From Haematobia irritans (Eukaryota > Arthropoda > Insecta > Diptera > Muscidae), in contig NC_134397.1 of the NCBI RefSeq assembly GCF_050003625.1, forward strand, positions 218,674,537 to 218,738,536: 64,000 nucleotides of DNA, given 5' to 3'. Made by a program: the position numbers and the translations under genes. Below the pieces are notes generated by a model, which saw only the letters and a program-made list of their open reading frames with translations, was not told the origin of the DNA and made no database searches. Positions 1-11,718 of the stretch are shown one piece after another; the stretch's first letter is position 1, and each line of letters opens with the position of its first letter.

Positions 1-743
1 ATTGGAAATCTAAAGGTACTTTAGGACCATAAAGAGGTTTGCCACAAATGGTGAGTATCGGTCCATGTTTTGATATAGCTTCCATATAGACCGATTTCCC
101 GATTTTACTTCTTGGGCTTCTAGAATCCGAAGTATTTATCCTATTTGCCTGAAATTGGAAATCTAGAGGTATTTTCGGGTCATAAAGAGGTGTGCCGAAA
201 ACGTGAGTATCGGTCCATATTTTAGTGTATCCCCCATTAGAACGATCTCCCGATTTTACTCCTTGGGTTTCTAGAAACCGTAGTTTTTATCTGATTTGCC
301 TGAAATTGTAAATATTCTGGTATTTTAGGCTCACAAAAACGTGTATCGGATTAAGTTTTTATCGGTCCATTTGGTAATGCCTCCATATAGACCGACTTCA
401 CTTCTTGAGGGTGTAGAAGGCGCACTGATCATGAAAATTGCTTGAAACTCAATGTAAAATTTCCAGATTTTACTTCTACAGATTTAAGATTTCAAATCAA
501 GACGTTATTGCATAATTTTCTTGCACACTTACAAGAGATGTTAATGATTCCTCTAAATCTCAAACAAAAATGGTTCTTATAAATCCAGAATCTGATATAG
601 TCCTCATAGGTGAAATTTTTAAATTTATCTTCGGGAAGTGTCCTCAAGCCCTTCTGAAATTTCAAAGGAAAGCCTAATATTTTGTTCATGGTGGTGGGTA
701 TTTAAGATTCAGCCCGGCCGAACTTAGTGCTGTATATACTTGT
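1..743 (+). mobile_element. Family A DINE-1/HINE-like element, 5' part outside the window
   Basis: This is the 3' portion of a non-autonomous element of the family called A here. It shows part of the ~153-bp central repeats (the motif CCATATAGACCGAT recurs), then the subterminal ATGGTGGTGGGTAT, a GC-rich hairpin around TTCGGCCGAA-like sequence (CCCGGCCGAAC), and the end TATATACTTGT. Other copies are at 1624-3047, 11938-14809, 21051-22888, 22921-24817, 34751-36139, 60331-61171, 61172-62250 and 62638-64000. The layout (5' hairpin, GTCY core, central tandem repeats, 3' hairpin) is that of Helentron-derived interspersed elements such as Drosophila DINE-1. The small open frames in it are repeat by-products. 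Confidence 0.75.
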
Positions 744-1554
744 TTCTCTTTGATTTAACCCCAATTTTTTGAACACTTATTCCAGCTAAATATACACTTC
801 AAGTAAAGCTGCAATATTCACAAGATAAAATTTTTAAAGCCCAACTAAAAATTAGTATTAATTTTTCATATCTTTAAACTTTCCAACCACATATTACTTA
901 CAATCCTGGAATAAGGCCAAAAATTTCTATTGTAGTGATAATATCCACACATGTGTCCTGAAGGGTTTGTATAAATACCCCATAACCATCATATAGGACA
1001 AATAATACTCGTATATAATAGTAAAATGAGAACACACACACATGCACATAGCTCGGTAACAATTTATGTTTTTGTGTTGTTTACGTTTGTATGTATTTCA
1101 TTTATAAAATTGCACCCACATTCACATGATACACACACACTAAATATCCTATAAACCCCTCTCACATATAATAATTTGTAGTTGAGAACCTTAAGTTAAC
1201 TGTAACTTAAAGTAAACATGGCCGCTACCTAAAGCTATGAGTTAATAAAAAATTTCTATTTGCAGTTTGCTCGAAATATATAGACAAATATTACACGTTA
1301 TGTATAAAAATAAGATTTCTTGACTCTTAAGGAACTTTAGACTTAATAACAATTTTGTTATTATTAGATTAAAAATTGTTTGTATAGAAAGGTTAACATT
1401 TTTATAGAAATGTCTACATGTGTCGAAAATAAAAAGTCTTGAGCACGACATTTTTCAACAAAATTTAATAGTATGTAATTGAAGTCACAAAATAATATTC
1501 ACGGCAATTGTGTGCTAGAGAGAAAGAGCGAGCCAATTTAGGGAGGTATAGTGT
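744..1554. other. Low-repeat AT-rich interval
   Basis: No gene or recognisable repeat family was found. It holds short CA-rich runs near 1031-1045 and 1131-1140. Open frames here are short and lack any motif I recognise. Confidence 0.5.
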
Positions 1555-1623
1555 CAACGGTTGCCACTTGTGCCACAAATAACCTACTAAAATTTGAAGA
1601 AAATTTTACCAAAATTATACAAA

Positions 1624-3047
1624 CCAAGTATATACAGCACAAAGTTCGGCCGGGTCGAATCTTAAATACCCACCACCATGAACCAAAGTTCGGCCGGGTC
1701 GAATCTTAAATACCCACCACCATGAACCAAATATTAGGGTTTCCTTTGAAATTTCAGGAGGGCTTGAGGACTTGAGGACATTTCCCGAAGATAAATTTAA
1801 AGATTTCACCTATGAGGACTATATCAGATTCTGGATTTATAAGAACCATTTTTGTTTGAGTTTTAGAGGAATCATTAACATCTCTTGTAAGTGTGCAAGA
1901 AAATTATAAAATAACGTCTTGATTTGAAATCTTAAATCTGTAGAAGTAAAATCTGGAAATTTTACATTGAGTTTCAAGCAATTTTCATGATCAGTGCACC
2001 TTCTACACCCTCAAGAAGTGAAGTCGGTCTATATGGAGGCATTATCAAATGGACCGATAAAAACATAATCCGATACACGTTTTTTGAGCTTAAAATACCA
2101 GAATATTTACAATTTCAGGCAAATCAGATAAAAACTACGGTTTCTAGAAACCCAAGGAGTTAAATCGGGCGATCGTTCTTATGGGGGCTATACTAAAGTA
2201 TGGACCGATACTCACCGTTTTCGGCACACCCCTTTATGGCCCGAAAATACCTCTAGATTTCCAATTTCAGGCAAATAGGATAAAAACTTCGGATTCTAGA
2301 AGCCCAAGAAGTAAAATCGGGAAATCGGTCTATATGGGGGCTATACCAAAATATGGACCGATACTCACCATTTTCAGCATACCTATTTATGGTCCTAAAA
2401 TACCTCTAGATTTCCAATTTCAGACAAAATGGATAAAAACTACGGTTTCTATAAGCCCAAGACCCCAAATCGGGAGGTCGTTTTATATGGGGACCATACC
2501 AACACATGGACCGATACTCACAATTTTTGGCGCACGTATTTGTGGTCCTACAATACCTCTAGATTTCCAATTTCAGGTAAATTGAATAAAAACTGCGGTT
2601 TCTATAAGCCCAAGAAGTAAAATCGGGAGATCGGTCTATATGGGGGCTATACCAAAACATGTACCGATACTCACCATTTTTGGCACACCTCTTTATGGTC
2701 ATAAAATACCTCTAGATTTCAAATTTCAGGCAAATTGCATAAAAACTACGATTTCTATAAGACCAAGACCCCAAATCGGAAGGTCGGTTTATATGGGGAC
2801 TATATCAAAACCTGGCCGATATAGCCCATAGCCCTGCCTGCAGACAAAAGACGAGTTTGTGCAAAATTTCAGCACGATTGCTTCATTATTGAAGACTGTA
2901 GCGTGATTACAACAGACAGACGGACATCGTTATATCGTCTTAGAATTTCTCCCTGATCAAGAATATATATACTTTATATAGTCGGAAATCAATATTTCGA
3001 TGTGTTACAAACGGAATGACAAACTTGTTACTATGGTGGTGGGTATA
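1624..3047 (-). mobile_element. Family A DINE-like element inserted in the M element
   Basis: Read on the minus strand it runs from TATACCC with ACCATAG (3047) to the CTTG end at 1624. It keeps the 5' block (TGTTACAAACGGAATGAC on the plus strand), a GTCY-type core near 2915-2930, four or five ~153-bp repeats between about 2180 and 2830, and the 3' hairpin. The 5' hairpin is partly deleted (CTTGTTACTATGG instead of the longer form in sister copies). It interrupts the M element soon after its left terminus, so it is younger than that M copy. Confidence 0.75.
1641..1728. repeat. 44-bp tandem duplication of the family A 3' hairpin region
   Basis: Two copies of a 44-bp block beginning AAAGTTCGGCCGGG start at 1641 and 1685. 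The block includes the GC-rich hairpin and the subterminal ATACCCACCACCAT. No other family A copy in the window has this duplication. Confidence 0.85.
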
Positions 3048-3164
3048 GTTAAAAAAAGAAAACATTTTATTTTGAAAATATTCATCAAATTTTTGTGGTT
3101 AGTAGAACAAACTCCTGTTTTATTCGAAAACAATGTTTTATATTGAATTTATACATTTTGTTTT

Positions 3165-3765
3165 TTTTTTTTTTAATTTCAATTAGAATTTTTTTTTCTA
3201 CAGAAAATTTTGTCAACATTTGATTTCTATAGAAAATTTTTTCAACTTTTTTTTTCCCTAGAAAATTTTGTCAAACTTTTATTTCTGTAGCAAATGTTGG
3301 CAAAATTTTATTTTTATGGTAAATCCTTGCAAAATATTATTTCTATAGAAAATTATGTAAAAATTTTATTTCTATAGAAAATTTTGTAAAAATTGTATTT
3401 CTATAGAAAATTTTGTCAAAATTGTATTTATTTAGAAAATTTTGTCAAAATTTCATTTCTATAAAAATTTTTGTCAAAATTTAATTTCTATAGATAATGT
3501 TGTCAAAATTTTGTTTCTATAGAAAATTTTGTCAAAATTTTATTTCTATAGAAAATTTTGTGACAATTTTATTTCTATAAAAAGTTTTGCCAAAATTTTA
3601 TTTCTATAGAAAATTTTTCAAAATTTTATTTCTATAAAAAATTTTGTCAACATTTTGTTTCTAAAAAAAATTTTGCCAAAATTTTATTTCTATAGAAAAT
3701 TTTGTCACAATTCTATTTCTATAAAAAATGTTGCCAAAATTTTATTTCGTTTTGTTATTGTTGGT
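3165..3765 (+). repeat. Array of ~29-bp AT-rich units (plus orientation)
   Basis: Degenerate tandem repeats of a unit containing TTTCTATAGAAAATTTTGTC followed by AAAATTTTA. The core TTTCTATAGAAA is a perfect palindrome. A non-repetitive module interrupts the array after 3765, and it resumes at 4450. Confidence 0.9.
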
Positions 3766-3789
3766 TTTGTTCTTTAATCATTGCTGTTG

Positions 3790-4447
3790 TTTTTGATTTA
3801 AGCTTAAAACCATGCATTGACTAAATTACAAGTGTAGCTTAACCAACAGAGGAAAAGAATGTTTACCAAATTTATTTGGGAAAAGCCCTGTAGTCTACAA
3901 GATGGTCAAATGGATGCAGGTTTCGGAATTAAAACATTCCTCATCAGCATCCTCTACTTGCAGCAAAACTGTCAACCAATTATCAGAATAAATTAAGGCA
4001 GTTCATTAAACCCAACAATGAACCACACTTGAACCTTCCGAAAAAAAAGTTTTACATGAATGAAAGAAGAGGAACCACGCTCAAAATAAACCCAGCCAAC
4101 TGCACTCAAATCGATGATTTGACGGTGGCAAAGGAAACGAGATATGTTTGTACGAATTTATTTCGGCATAAGCCGGCTATTATGTAAAACCTTTTTTCGG
4201 AAGGTTCAAGTGTAGTTCATTGTTGGGTTTAATGAACTGCCTGAATTTATTCTGATAATTGGTTGATAGTTTTGCTGCAAGTAGAGGATGCTGATGAGGA
4301 ATGTGGTAATTCCAAAACGTGCGTCCATCCAACCATCTTGCAGTCTTTAGGGCTTTGCCCAAATAAATTTAACAAAAAATTGTTTTCCTCTGTTGGTTAA
4401 GCTTCATCTGTAGTTAGTCAATGCATGGTTTTAAGCTGGAATCAAAA
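3790..4447. repeat. Long inverted-repeat module (~268-bp arms, 124-bp spacer)
   Basis: The left arm 3790-4057 and right arm 4182-4447 are reverse complements over most of their length, for example CCTCATCAGCATCCTC on the left and GAGGATGCTGATGAGG on the right. Arm divergence is modest with small indels. The spacer (4058-4181) contains ATCGATGATTTGA and GGCATAAGCCGGC. A truncated, inverted version (spacer plus part of one arm) lies in the middle of another M element at 39103-39286, so the module belongs to this element family. A transcript could form a ~250-bp double-stranded stem. No coding function is evident. Confidence 0.85.
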
Positions 4448-4449
4448 AA

Positions 4450-6745
4450 AAACAATAAAATTTAATTTCTCTAAAAAAATTTGTCAAAATTTCATTTCTA
4501 TAGAAAATTTTGTCAAATATTTATTTATAAAAAAAAAATTTGCCAAAGTTTTATTTCTATAGAAAATTTTATCAAAATTTTCTTTGTTTTTTTATTTCTA
4601 TAGAAAATTGCAACAAAATTTTATTTTTATGATAAATCATTGCAGAATATTAATTCTATAGAAAATTTTGTCAAAATTTTATTTATATAGAAAATTTTTC
4701 AAAATTTTATTTATATAGAACATTTTTCAAAATTTTATTTCTATAGATAATTTTATCAAAATTTTATTTCTATAAAAAATTTTGCCAAAATTTTATTTCT
4801 ATAGAAAATTTTTTCAACATTTTATTTCTTTAGAAAATTTTGTTAAAATTTTATTTCAATAGAAAATGTTGGCAAAATTTTATTTTGATGGTAAGTCCTT
4901 GCAAAATATTAATTATATAGAAATTTTGTCAAAATTTTATTTCTATAGAAAATTTTGTCAAAATTTTGTTTCTATAGACAATTTTGTCAAAGTTTTTTTT
5001 ATATAGAAAATTTTGTCAAAACTTTATTTATATAGAAAATTTTGTAAAAATTTTATTTCTATAGAAAATTTTGTAAAAATTTTATTTCTATAGAAAATTC
5101 TGTCAAAATTTTATTTCTATAAAAAATTTTGCCAAAATTTTATTTCTATGGTAAACCCTTGCAAAATATTAATTTTATAGAAAAATTTTTCAAAATTTTA
5201 TTTCTATAGAAAATTGCAACAAAATTTTATTTTTATGGTAAATCCGTGCAGAATATTAATTCTATATTCTATATATTCTATAATTAATTTTGTCAAAATT
5301 TTATTTATATAGAAAATTTGTCAAAATTTTATTTATATAGAAAATTTGCCAAAATTTTATTTCTATAGATAATTTTATCAAAACTTTATTTTATAGAAAA
5401 ATTTTTCAAAATTTCATTTATATAGGAAATGTTGTCAAAATTTTATTTCTATAGAAAATTTTGTAAAAATTTTATTTCTATAGACAATTTTGTAAAAATT
5501 TTATTTCTGTAAAAAAAATTATTTCTATGGTAAATCCTTGCAAAATATTAATTCTATAGAAAATTTTGTCAAAATTTTATTTCTATAGAAAAATTTTTCA
5601 AAATTTTATTCAATAGGTAATGTTGGCAAAATTTTATTTCTTTAGTAAATCCTTGCAAATATTAATTCTATGGAAATTTTTGTCAAAATGTTATATCAAA
5701 TTTTGTCTAAATTTTATTTCTATACAAAATTTTTTCAAAATTATATTTCTATAAAAAATTTTGTCAAAATGTTATTTCTATAGAAAATTTTGTCAACATT
5801 TTATTTATATAGACAATTTTGTCAAATCTTTATTTATATAGAAAACTTTGTCAAAATTTTATTTCTATAGAAAATTTTGTAAAAATTTTATTTCTATAGA
5901 AAATTCTGTCAAAATTTTATTTTTATGGTAAACCCTTGCAAAATATTAATTCTATAGAAAATTTTTTCAAAATTTTATTTCTATAGGAAATTGCAACAAA
6001 ATTTTATTTCTACAGAAAATTTTGTCCCAATTTTATTTATATAGAAAATTTGTCAAAGTTTTAATTCTATAGATAATTTTATTAAAATTTTATTTCTTTA
6101 GAAAATTTTGTCAACATTCTATTTCTTTTGAAAATTTTGTTCAAATTTTATTTCTATACAAAATGTTGGAAAAATTTTATTTTTTTTTGGTAAGTCTTTG
6201 CAAAATATTAATCTTATAGAAAATTTTGTCAAAATTTTATTTATATAGACAATTTTGTCAAAATTTTATTTATATAGAAAATTTGTCAAAATTTTATTTA
6301 TATAGAAAATTTGTCAAAGTTTTAATTCTATAGATAATTTAATCAAAATTTTATTTCTATAAAAAATTTTGCCAAAATTTTATTTTTTGGAAAATTTTGT
6401 CAACATTATATTTCTTTTGAAAATTTTGTTCAAATTTTATTTCTATACAAAATGTTGGAAAAATTTTATTTTTATGGTAAGTCCTTGCAAAATATTAATC
6501 CTATAGAAAATTTTGTTAAAATTTTTATAGAAAATTTTGTGAAAAATTTTATTTCTATAGAAAATTTTGTCAACATTTTATTTCTATAGAAAATTTTGTC
6601 AAAATTTTATTTCTATAGAAAATTTTGTCAAAATTTAATTTCTATAAAAACTTTGCCAAAATTTTATTTCTATAAAAAACTTTGCCAAAATTTTATTTCT
6701 ATAAAAAAATTTGTCAACATTTTTATTTTTTGTCAAACTCCTAAT
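4450..6745 (+). repeat. Array of ~29-bp AT-rich units (plus orientation)
   Basis: About 2.3 kb of the palindrome-containing ~29-bp unit, with variants such as ATGGTAAATCCTTGC inserted at intervals (near 4630, 4890, 5150, 5240, 5525, 5645, 5925, 6190 and 6475). This suggests a longer internal period superimposed on the 29-bp unit. Confidence 0.9.
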
Positions 6746-6973
6746 GGTATCCTTATTTCACGTCTCCACTTCTTTGGCTTGTAATCAATAATCAAAATCA
6801 ATAGTGTAAAGAAAAAGTCTTTGGAACCGGGCATGATTCTTTGTCATTGAAAACAACATTTTTGTGTGCCTTATGTTTGTGCAATATATCTCTTTTTTAT
6901 TAAATATTGATTAAAACATTGAAGTTAGTCTACATTAATTTACCCATGCCATCAATAATAGCATATGCAACTC

Positions 6974-7027
6974 TGTATCACAATGAATTGAATAGTCCGA
7001 TACTTCGGGCTGCCACTATACCTGACT
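6974..7027 (+). repeat. SINE 3'-tail fragment
   Basis: Matches the tail of the full-length SINE at 34208-34553 read in SINE orientation (GTATCACAATG..., then CGGGCTGCCA). An internal stretch is missing relative to that copy. Confidence 0.7.
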
Positions 7028-7189
7028 CTAGTTCTTAAGAAAAATACCCTCAATTCGCCAATATGCGTGTCACAATTTTTACAACAGAATTCGAAACTGT
7101 TACCTATTTTACAAAAAACATAAAACTATCATATTTCGGGTAAAATACGTAAAAGGCCAAACACTTTCAAAGAAAAGAAAACACCTTTA

Positions 7190-7285
7190 GACTGTCCATT
7201 GACATACCACAGGTGGTGAAATTCTCTCTTATTACTGAAAGCTGGTCGATTTCATGTTTAGCTCAATGACAAGGATCTAACCTAA
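7190..7285 (-). repeat. SINE 3'-tail fragment, opposite orientation
   Basis: Contains TACCACAGGTGGTGAA, TTCTCTCTTATTACTG and AGCTCAATGACAAGG, matching the reverse complement of the SINE tail at 34265-34342 with several substitutions. It faces the fragment at 6974 at about 160 bp. Confidence 0.75.
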
Positions 7286-8698
7286 ACATAGATACTAGCG
7301 TATAATTTCATACTCGCCCTCAAGAGGAAAATTCTATTCACACACACGTCATTTGTAGTAATAACACGCCCTTGAAAACAAATTATGCTAACGGCAATAA
7401 GCATGCACACGAAACAATACCCTCCCACAAAAAATACAAATACAAAAAATAAAAATATTAAATCTCATTAATTTGTAAGAAACTCAGTAAGAGAATTATG
7501 TGAGACCAAAATTAATTACACATCACGTCACATATAGTTTAGATTTAGTATGAAAATTATGCCGATCGCCTGGTAAGAGTTACACGATTATATCCTTCAT
7601 CATAATATATCAATGTATGCATTCTATTGTTGTAGATATCTTAAATTCGGCCCGACCTTATAAATAATCAAGATCCTCCACCTAGACATTCATGCTGGCC
7701 AATTCATTTTAAAGTACTTCCAAATTACCAAAGACCTCCCTAATATTCAATTTTATTCACCATCGTTAGGCGACAACCAAGAAATTGTTTGTTCCCACTT
7801 TCCGCAATACAACGTTACAATTATCCATTGTTGTAGTAGAGCACAATAACAAAATGCCAGCTGCGAGAATATAACAATAAACGGTCTAAATGACGCGGCG
7901 GTGAAGAAAACAGTAAGAAAAATATATTAATTGAAACTTTTGCAATCAAGAAATTATGTTTGAATATTCCGTGGTTTTGTTTGACATACAAAACCAGCCG
8001 TCGAAAACCTGTTACTCTGCCTCTGAAAGCTCAATAAAGCCTGCGTAAAATGAACAATGCTTTATTGTATATAACAATAGGAAGGCCTAACAAACCAGAC
8101 GATAGTGTGAGTGCGTAAATACAATTGTAGTGAATGCGTGTGTGGGTGTGTGAGTGAATGTGTTCTTTCGTTTGTTGCGTAAAACTGTACAAATTAATAA
8201 TTAATTTTCACAATTGCTTCCATTTAGAATTAAGGCAAAGTGGGTCTTAAAGATGTGTTTTCACTAACATATTTTAAGCATTATAGATTACAATGAAGTG
8301 ACATTGCTATATTGTCTACAAAATAATCGGATATGCTTTTTTATAAGACAACGATTTCGATAATGGTTTTGAAATTGAAATTGAGATAATTAAAAATCCT
8401 AAATTATAGTGATTAATGGACATAAGAATGTCAGGAAAAATTACAACTTTATGTACATATTTTTTATAGACAATTATAAGCTTACGTAAATTAGAAACTC
8501 TTATTCATAAAAATTTTTTTTTGAAAGATCTTCTTTTGTAGCTCTAAAATATTAAAAGAATATTAAAATAAAATACGAAAAAAAATAAATATTCTTAACT
8601 TCGTTTTACCTTCAACGAAAAATAAACAAATATAAAAAAAATAAATTTATGAATCTGATTGCATATCGTTTCATTTTTTAAAATAAAACCAGTTCGAA

Positions 8699-10592
8699 TC
8701 TATATATATAAAATTCAATCTATGTTTGTTTATTTGTTTGTTTGTATGTACCGAGTTGGCTCCGAAACGGCTGAACCGATTTACTTGAAACTTTCAGAGA
8801 TCGTAGGGGGCGTTCATGTGGTGAAAATAGGGTACCTCATTTTTTGACACCTGGTCGCGGAGGGGGACCTCCCCTTTGTCCGACTTTTTGAAAATTGAAC
8901 CAAAGTTGACCGATTTGCTTGAAATTTTCATTGAAGGTTGGGGTTGGCATCTAGATAAAGATCCGCTACTTTATATTTCGATATTTGGCGGCGGAGTTGG
9001 ATCTCCCCTTTGTTCGTTTTTTTTTAATGTACAGTGAAAAAACTAAAATTCTCTAAATTATTTGAGATTTACAGAGAACATGCGGTGAGGTTATGGAATT
9101 AATATGGGGTACCTGATGATTTCATATGTGGTCGGGGAGGGGGACCTCCCCCTTGCCCTACTTTTTGAAACTTGGAACAAAATTATGCGATTTGCTTGAA
9201 ATTTTCATTGAATGTTGCCATCTAGACAAAAATCCGCTACATTATTTTTCGATATTTGGTCGGGGAGGGGGACCACCCCTTTGCCCGACTTTTTTTTTAA
9301 GTACAGTGAAAACAAAACTAAACTCCCCCGACTGAAATTGTACGGAAAAAATGGGTGAGGTTATGAAATTCATATCAGGTTCCTGATTTTTTAATAAAAA
9401 TAAAAGGGCATAGGGAGACATCCGCTTCTCTTAAGTACATACAGAGAAACAATTTAACTTTACCGAGTTACTTGAAATTTACACAGGACTGGGGAGAGGT
9501 TACGATATTAATAGTTGATACCTGATTTTGTGATATTTGGACGCCCCTTTAGGCTTATAATTTGCTTGACATTTTCTGAGACGTTTACAAAAGGTACGTT
9601 ACATCACTTTTCGACATTTGGTCGAGGGGAAAATTCTTAAGTTTTCTTGAAATTTACAAAGGCGGTGGGGTAAGGTTATGAACGAAGGGGCAACCTTCCT
9701 TGCCCCACACTTGAAGGAAAGTTTCAAGAATTTTCAGGGAAGGTTAGGGGTGCTATTCACTACGGTGTTTGTCGATATTGTATCGGGGAAAGTGACGTCC
9801 CTTTAAAACAATAGAGCAAAATTTAAACATCTCCGATCTACTTGAAATTTACAGGGAACGTGGGAGGAGGTGATTAAATTTATACATGATTTTTAAATTA
9901 GTATATGATTTTTCGATATCTGGTTGGGGAAGGGGTAAATTTGAATAAACTTTGTCGATTTACTTCGATAGAATTTATAGGGACCATTGAGTAGTTGTGA
10001 AATTAATATAGGGGTACGTCATAGTCTGATATCAGGTCGGAGTGGAGCGAAGGTGGGGAGAGGATTCCCTTTTGTCCGTTTTTTTTTTTTTTCTTAAATT
10101 GAAAGTAGAGGGTTGTCCGTAAATGGGAACTCGGTACATAATTTTATGATTTTTGCACAGGCTTCTGCCAGACTTATTTTTAGTAAAGAACTTAAATTTA
10201 CATGAATTTGGCAGCCAACGTAGAGGGTGCATCATTTTCCAACATTTTAGCAACTTTTGCATTTTCCGATTTATTGGATGGGAAACAGTAAATCTTTGTA
10301 TGTTATTATAATATAGTGGTTAATTCTCAGATATGTTGAGGAGAAGGATATCTATCCTTGACAAACCACACTTCAAATTCACAAGAAATATAGAAGATTG
10401 TCCAACTACTTGAATACAGAACATTATTTAAACAATTTGGAGGAAAGGGTACACCCTCTCCCCGACATTTTTTAAGGCGAACCGTTTTGCATATGCATAT
10501 CCGCCGTTTTTGTACCTATAAACGAAGTTAACGCCAAGTGTTCCTACAAAAACGCTTCGAAAGGTGCAGCGAAGCGGGCCGGGTTACGCTAG
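8699..10592 (+). mobile_element. Non-autonomous Helitron with both termini
   Basis: The element starts TCTATATATATAAAA at 8699 and ends GGGTTACGCTAG at 10592. It is preceded by A and followed by T, which fits Helitron insertion between A and T without target duplication. The 5' TC and 3' CTAG are the canonical ends, and the CCGAAACGGCTGAACC motif near the start is common in insect Helitrons. The inside is a degenerate repeat of blocks containing GGGGAGGGGGACC and CCGACTTTTT (near 8850, 8990, 9130, 9260, 9625, 9930 and 10035). No Rep/helicase frame is present, so movement would depend on another element. Confidence 0.85.
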
Positions 10593-10956
10593 TATTAAAA
10601 TAAATTTAAATGAAAGTTCTATATTTTTCGAGCTTGAAATCTATACACGCAAAGAAAAAAAACGTTTGGAAAACATGTACCGAAAACGTTTTTCTTTTGT
10701 TAGAGTTTTTTGAATTGCTTCGAAAATTTTAAACTTTTATCAGCAAAAAAATTCGTTTGTTACAAAGTTTTTATTTTTTCAATAAAAAAAGTTATTTTTG
10801 AAACAACAACAGAGTCCATTTCGTTTATATCAAACACTCTTCTTTTCTGACTTTTGGTCTTTAATAAAACACATTTTACAGTTCAAAATTTAATATAGTA
10901 CAATGTAATGTTGAACATTTTTTTCGGAATCTTCCGAACATATGTAGAATGTATGT

Positions 10957-11050
10957 AAAAAAAAAAAAAAAACTTTGGTCGAAGCAGGGATCGAACCCAC
11001 GACCCTTGGCATGAGAGTCAGACGTAGCAACCACTGCTCCACGGTGCCAA
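10957..11050 (-). repeat. tRNA-derived unit with Pol III boxes and a T-run
   Basis: On the minus strand: a GTGGAGCAGTGG box A-like motif, then GGTTCGATCC box B, then CTGCTTCGACC, followed at once by a run of T (16 A residues at 10957-10972 on the plus strand) that would serve as a Pol III terminator. The box B context GTCGTGGGTTCGAT is shared with the SINEs at 18974 and 34208, so this looks like a SINE head of a related subfamily. It does not form a clean functional tRNA by eye. Confidence 0.65.
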
Positions 11051-11160
11051 ACTAATGTTTGTTTCTGTTAAATAAACTTTGTTTATTCGGTTCGTGGGCG
11101 CCGCAAGCTATGCTATATAAACATAACTTATATGGATATTTATCTCTTGATGACCATAAC

Positions 11161-11236
11161 AGGTACATAGCTCAGTGGTTAGTGTGTTGGCTTACAAAGT
11201 GCATGGTCCGCAGTTCGATTCTCCGTCCAGGCGAAA
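11161..11236 (+). repeat. tRNA-like unit, plus strand
   Basis: TAGCTCAGTGGTTAGTG resembles box A and D-arm, and GCAGTTCGATTCTCC resembles box B and T-arm about 40 bases later. The anticodon arm does not pair well, so this is probably a tRNA-derived repeat and not a gene. It lies about 110 bp from the minus-strand unit, head to head. Confidence 0.5.
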
Positions 11237-11555
11237 GGTAAAAAATTTTAAAAATTTATAAAATCGTATAATTTCTTCTACATTGTTTGTATTACAGAAA
11301 AAGGTGCTAAGAACTAAAAATCTTCGTGGAAGTGAGAAAGATGTGAGGGAAAATGCAATTAGCCAGAAAAATTTTTTTTTGAGTTAGTCTTTATGAAATT
11401 GTTTTTACATCCTGGAAAAGAATAAACGTTTATCACAAAAAGTATATACTATTCTTCCAAATACACTTCCTTACAGCGAAAAGCAAATGAGAAACGAACT
11501 TTGTTTGTCTAAAATTTCGTTTGGGAGGAAAGAATTATTTTTTTGCGTGTATGTT

Positions 11556-11718
11556 TATAGCCTGCGCCACACTGTGAAACAGGGTATTATAAGTTAGTGT
11601 ATATGTTTGCAACACCGAGAAGGAGACGAGATAGACATATAGTGTCTTGGCAATGTTGTTCAGGGTCGGACCCCCAGTCGATCTAGCCATGTCCGTCTGT
11701 CTGTGAACACATTTTTAT
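11556..11718 (+). mobile_element. Family B DINE-like 5' block, truncated
   Basis: The CTGCGCCACACTGTG hairpin, GGAGACGAGATAGACA and a short GTCCGTCTGTC core match the first ~160 bp of complete family B copies such as 56599-57913. It breaks off in AACACATTTTTAT, where the next element (11719) begins with its CAAGT end. Confidence 0.8.

Larger units (their letters stand above)
1555..6750 (+). mobile_element. M-type array-bearing element with nested insertions (right terminus lost)
   Basis: The left end CGGTTGCCAC and following CTACTAAAATTT motif at 1555-1617 match the left end of the M element at 37525. After the family A insertion (1624-3047) the text at 3056-3130 matches the non-array head of the 37525 element (ATTTGTGGTTGTG versus TTTTTGTGGTTAG in matching context). 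Arrays of the ~29-bp unit follow, split by a large inverted-repeat module. Without the inserted A element the length is about 3.77 kb, close to the 3.78 kb of the 37525 copy. No CTACCGTG-like right end is visible near 6750. There is no open frame of transposase size. Confidence 0.65.
6751..8698. other. Low-repeat interval with SINE scraps
   Basis: Apart from two SINE 3'-tail fragments (6974-7027 and 7190-7285), no gene is visible. A weak echo of the family A 3' end (TTAAATTCGGCCCGACC) occurs near 7632. The region near 8640-8690 is A-rich and precedes the Helitron. Confidence 0.5.
10644..11550. mobile_element. Short-TIR element containing two tRNA-like units
   Basis: The ends are inverted: TACACGCAAA at 10644 and TTTGCGTGT(A) at 11542-11551. 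Subterminal sequence near 11497 (TTTGTCTAAAATTTCGTTTG) also occurs in the smaller element at 12343-12549, so both belong to one family. The interior carries a minus-strand tRNA-like unit (10981-11050) and a plus-strand one (11161-11236). No transposase frame. I could not define a target duplication. Confidence 0.55.

Noticed and set aside
2181..2585. 134-codon open frame of 51-residue repeats (and similar frames at 14251, 17499, 23435, 60465 and 63361)
   Set aside because: It is the antisense reading of the 153-bp repeats of DINE-like elements. Many units in other copies have stops (for example TGA in GGTAAATTGAATAA), no start context or partner domain is seen, and it lies in a non-coding mobile element.
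3165..6745. Drosophila Foldback-type element with arrays as inverted arms
   Set aside because: The arrays on both sides of the module are in the same orientation, so they are direct and not inverted arms. Only the short module itself folds back.
10981..11236. Functional tRNA genes
   Set aside because: Box A and B motifs are present, but the anticodon and acceptor arms do not pair convincingly. The minus-strand unit shares its box B context with the SINE family.
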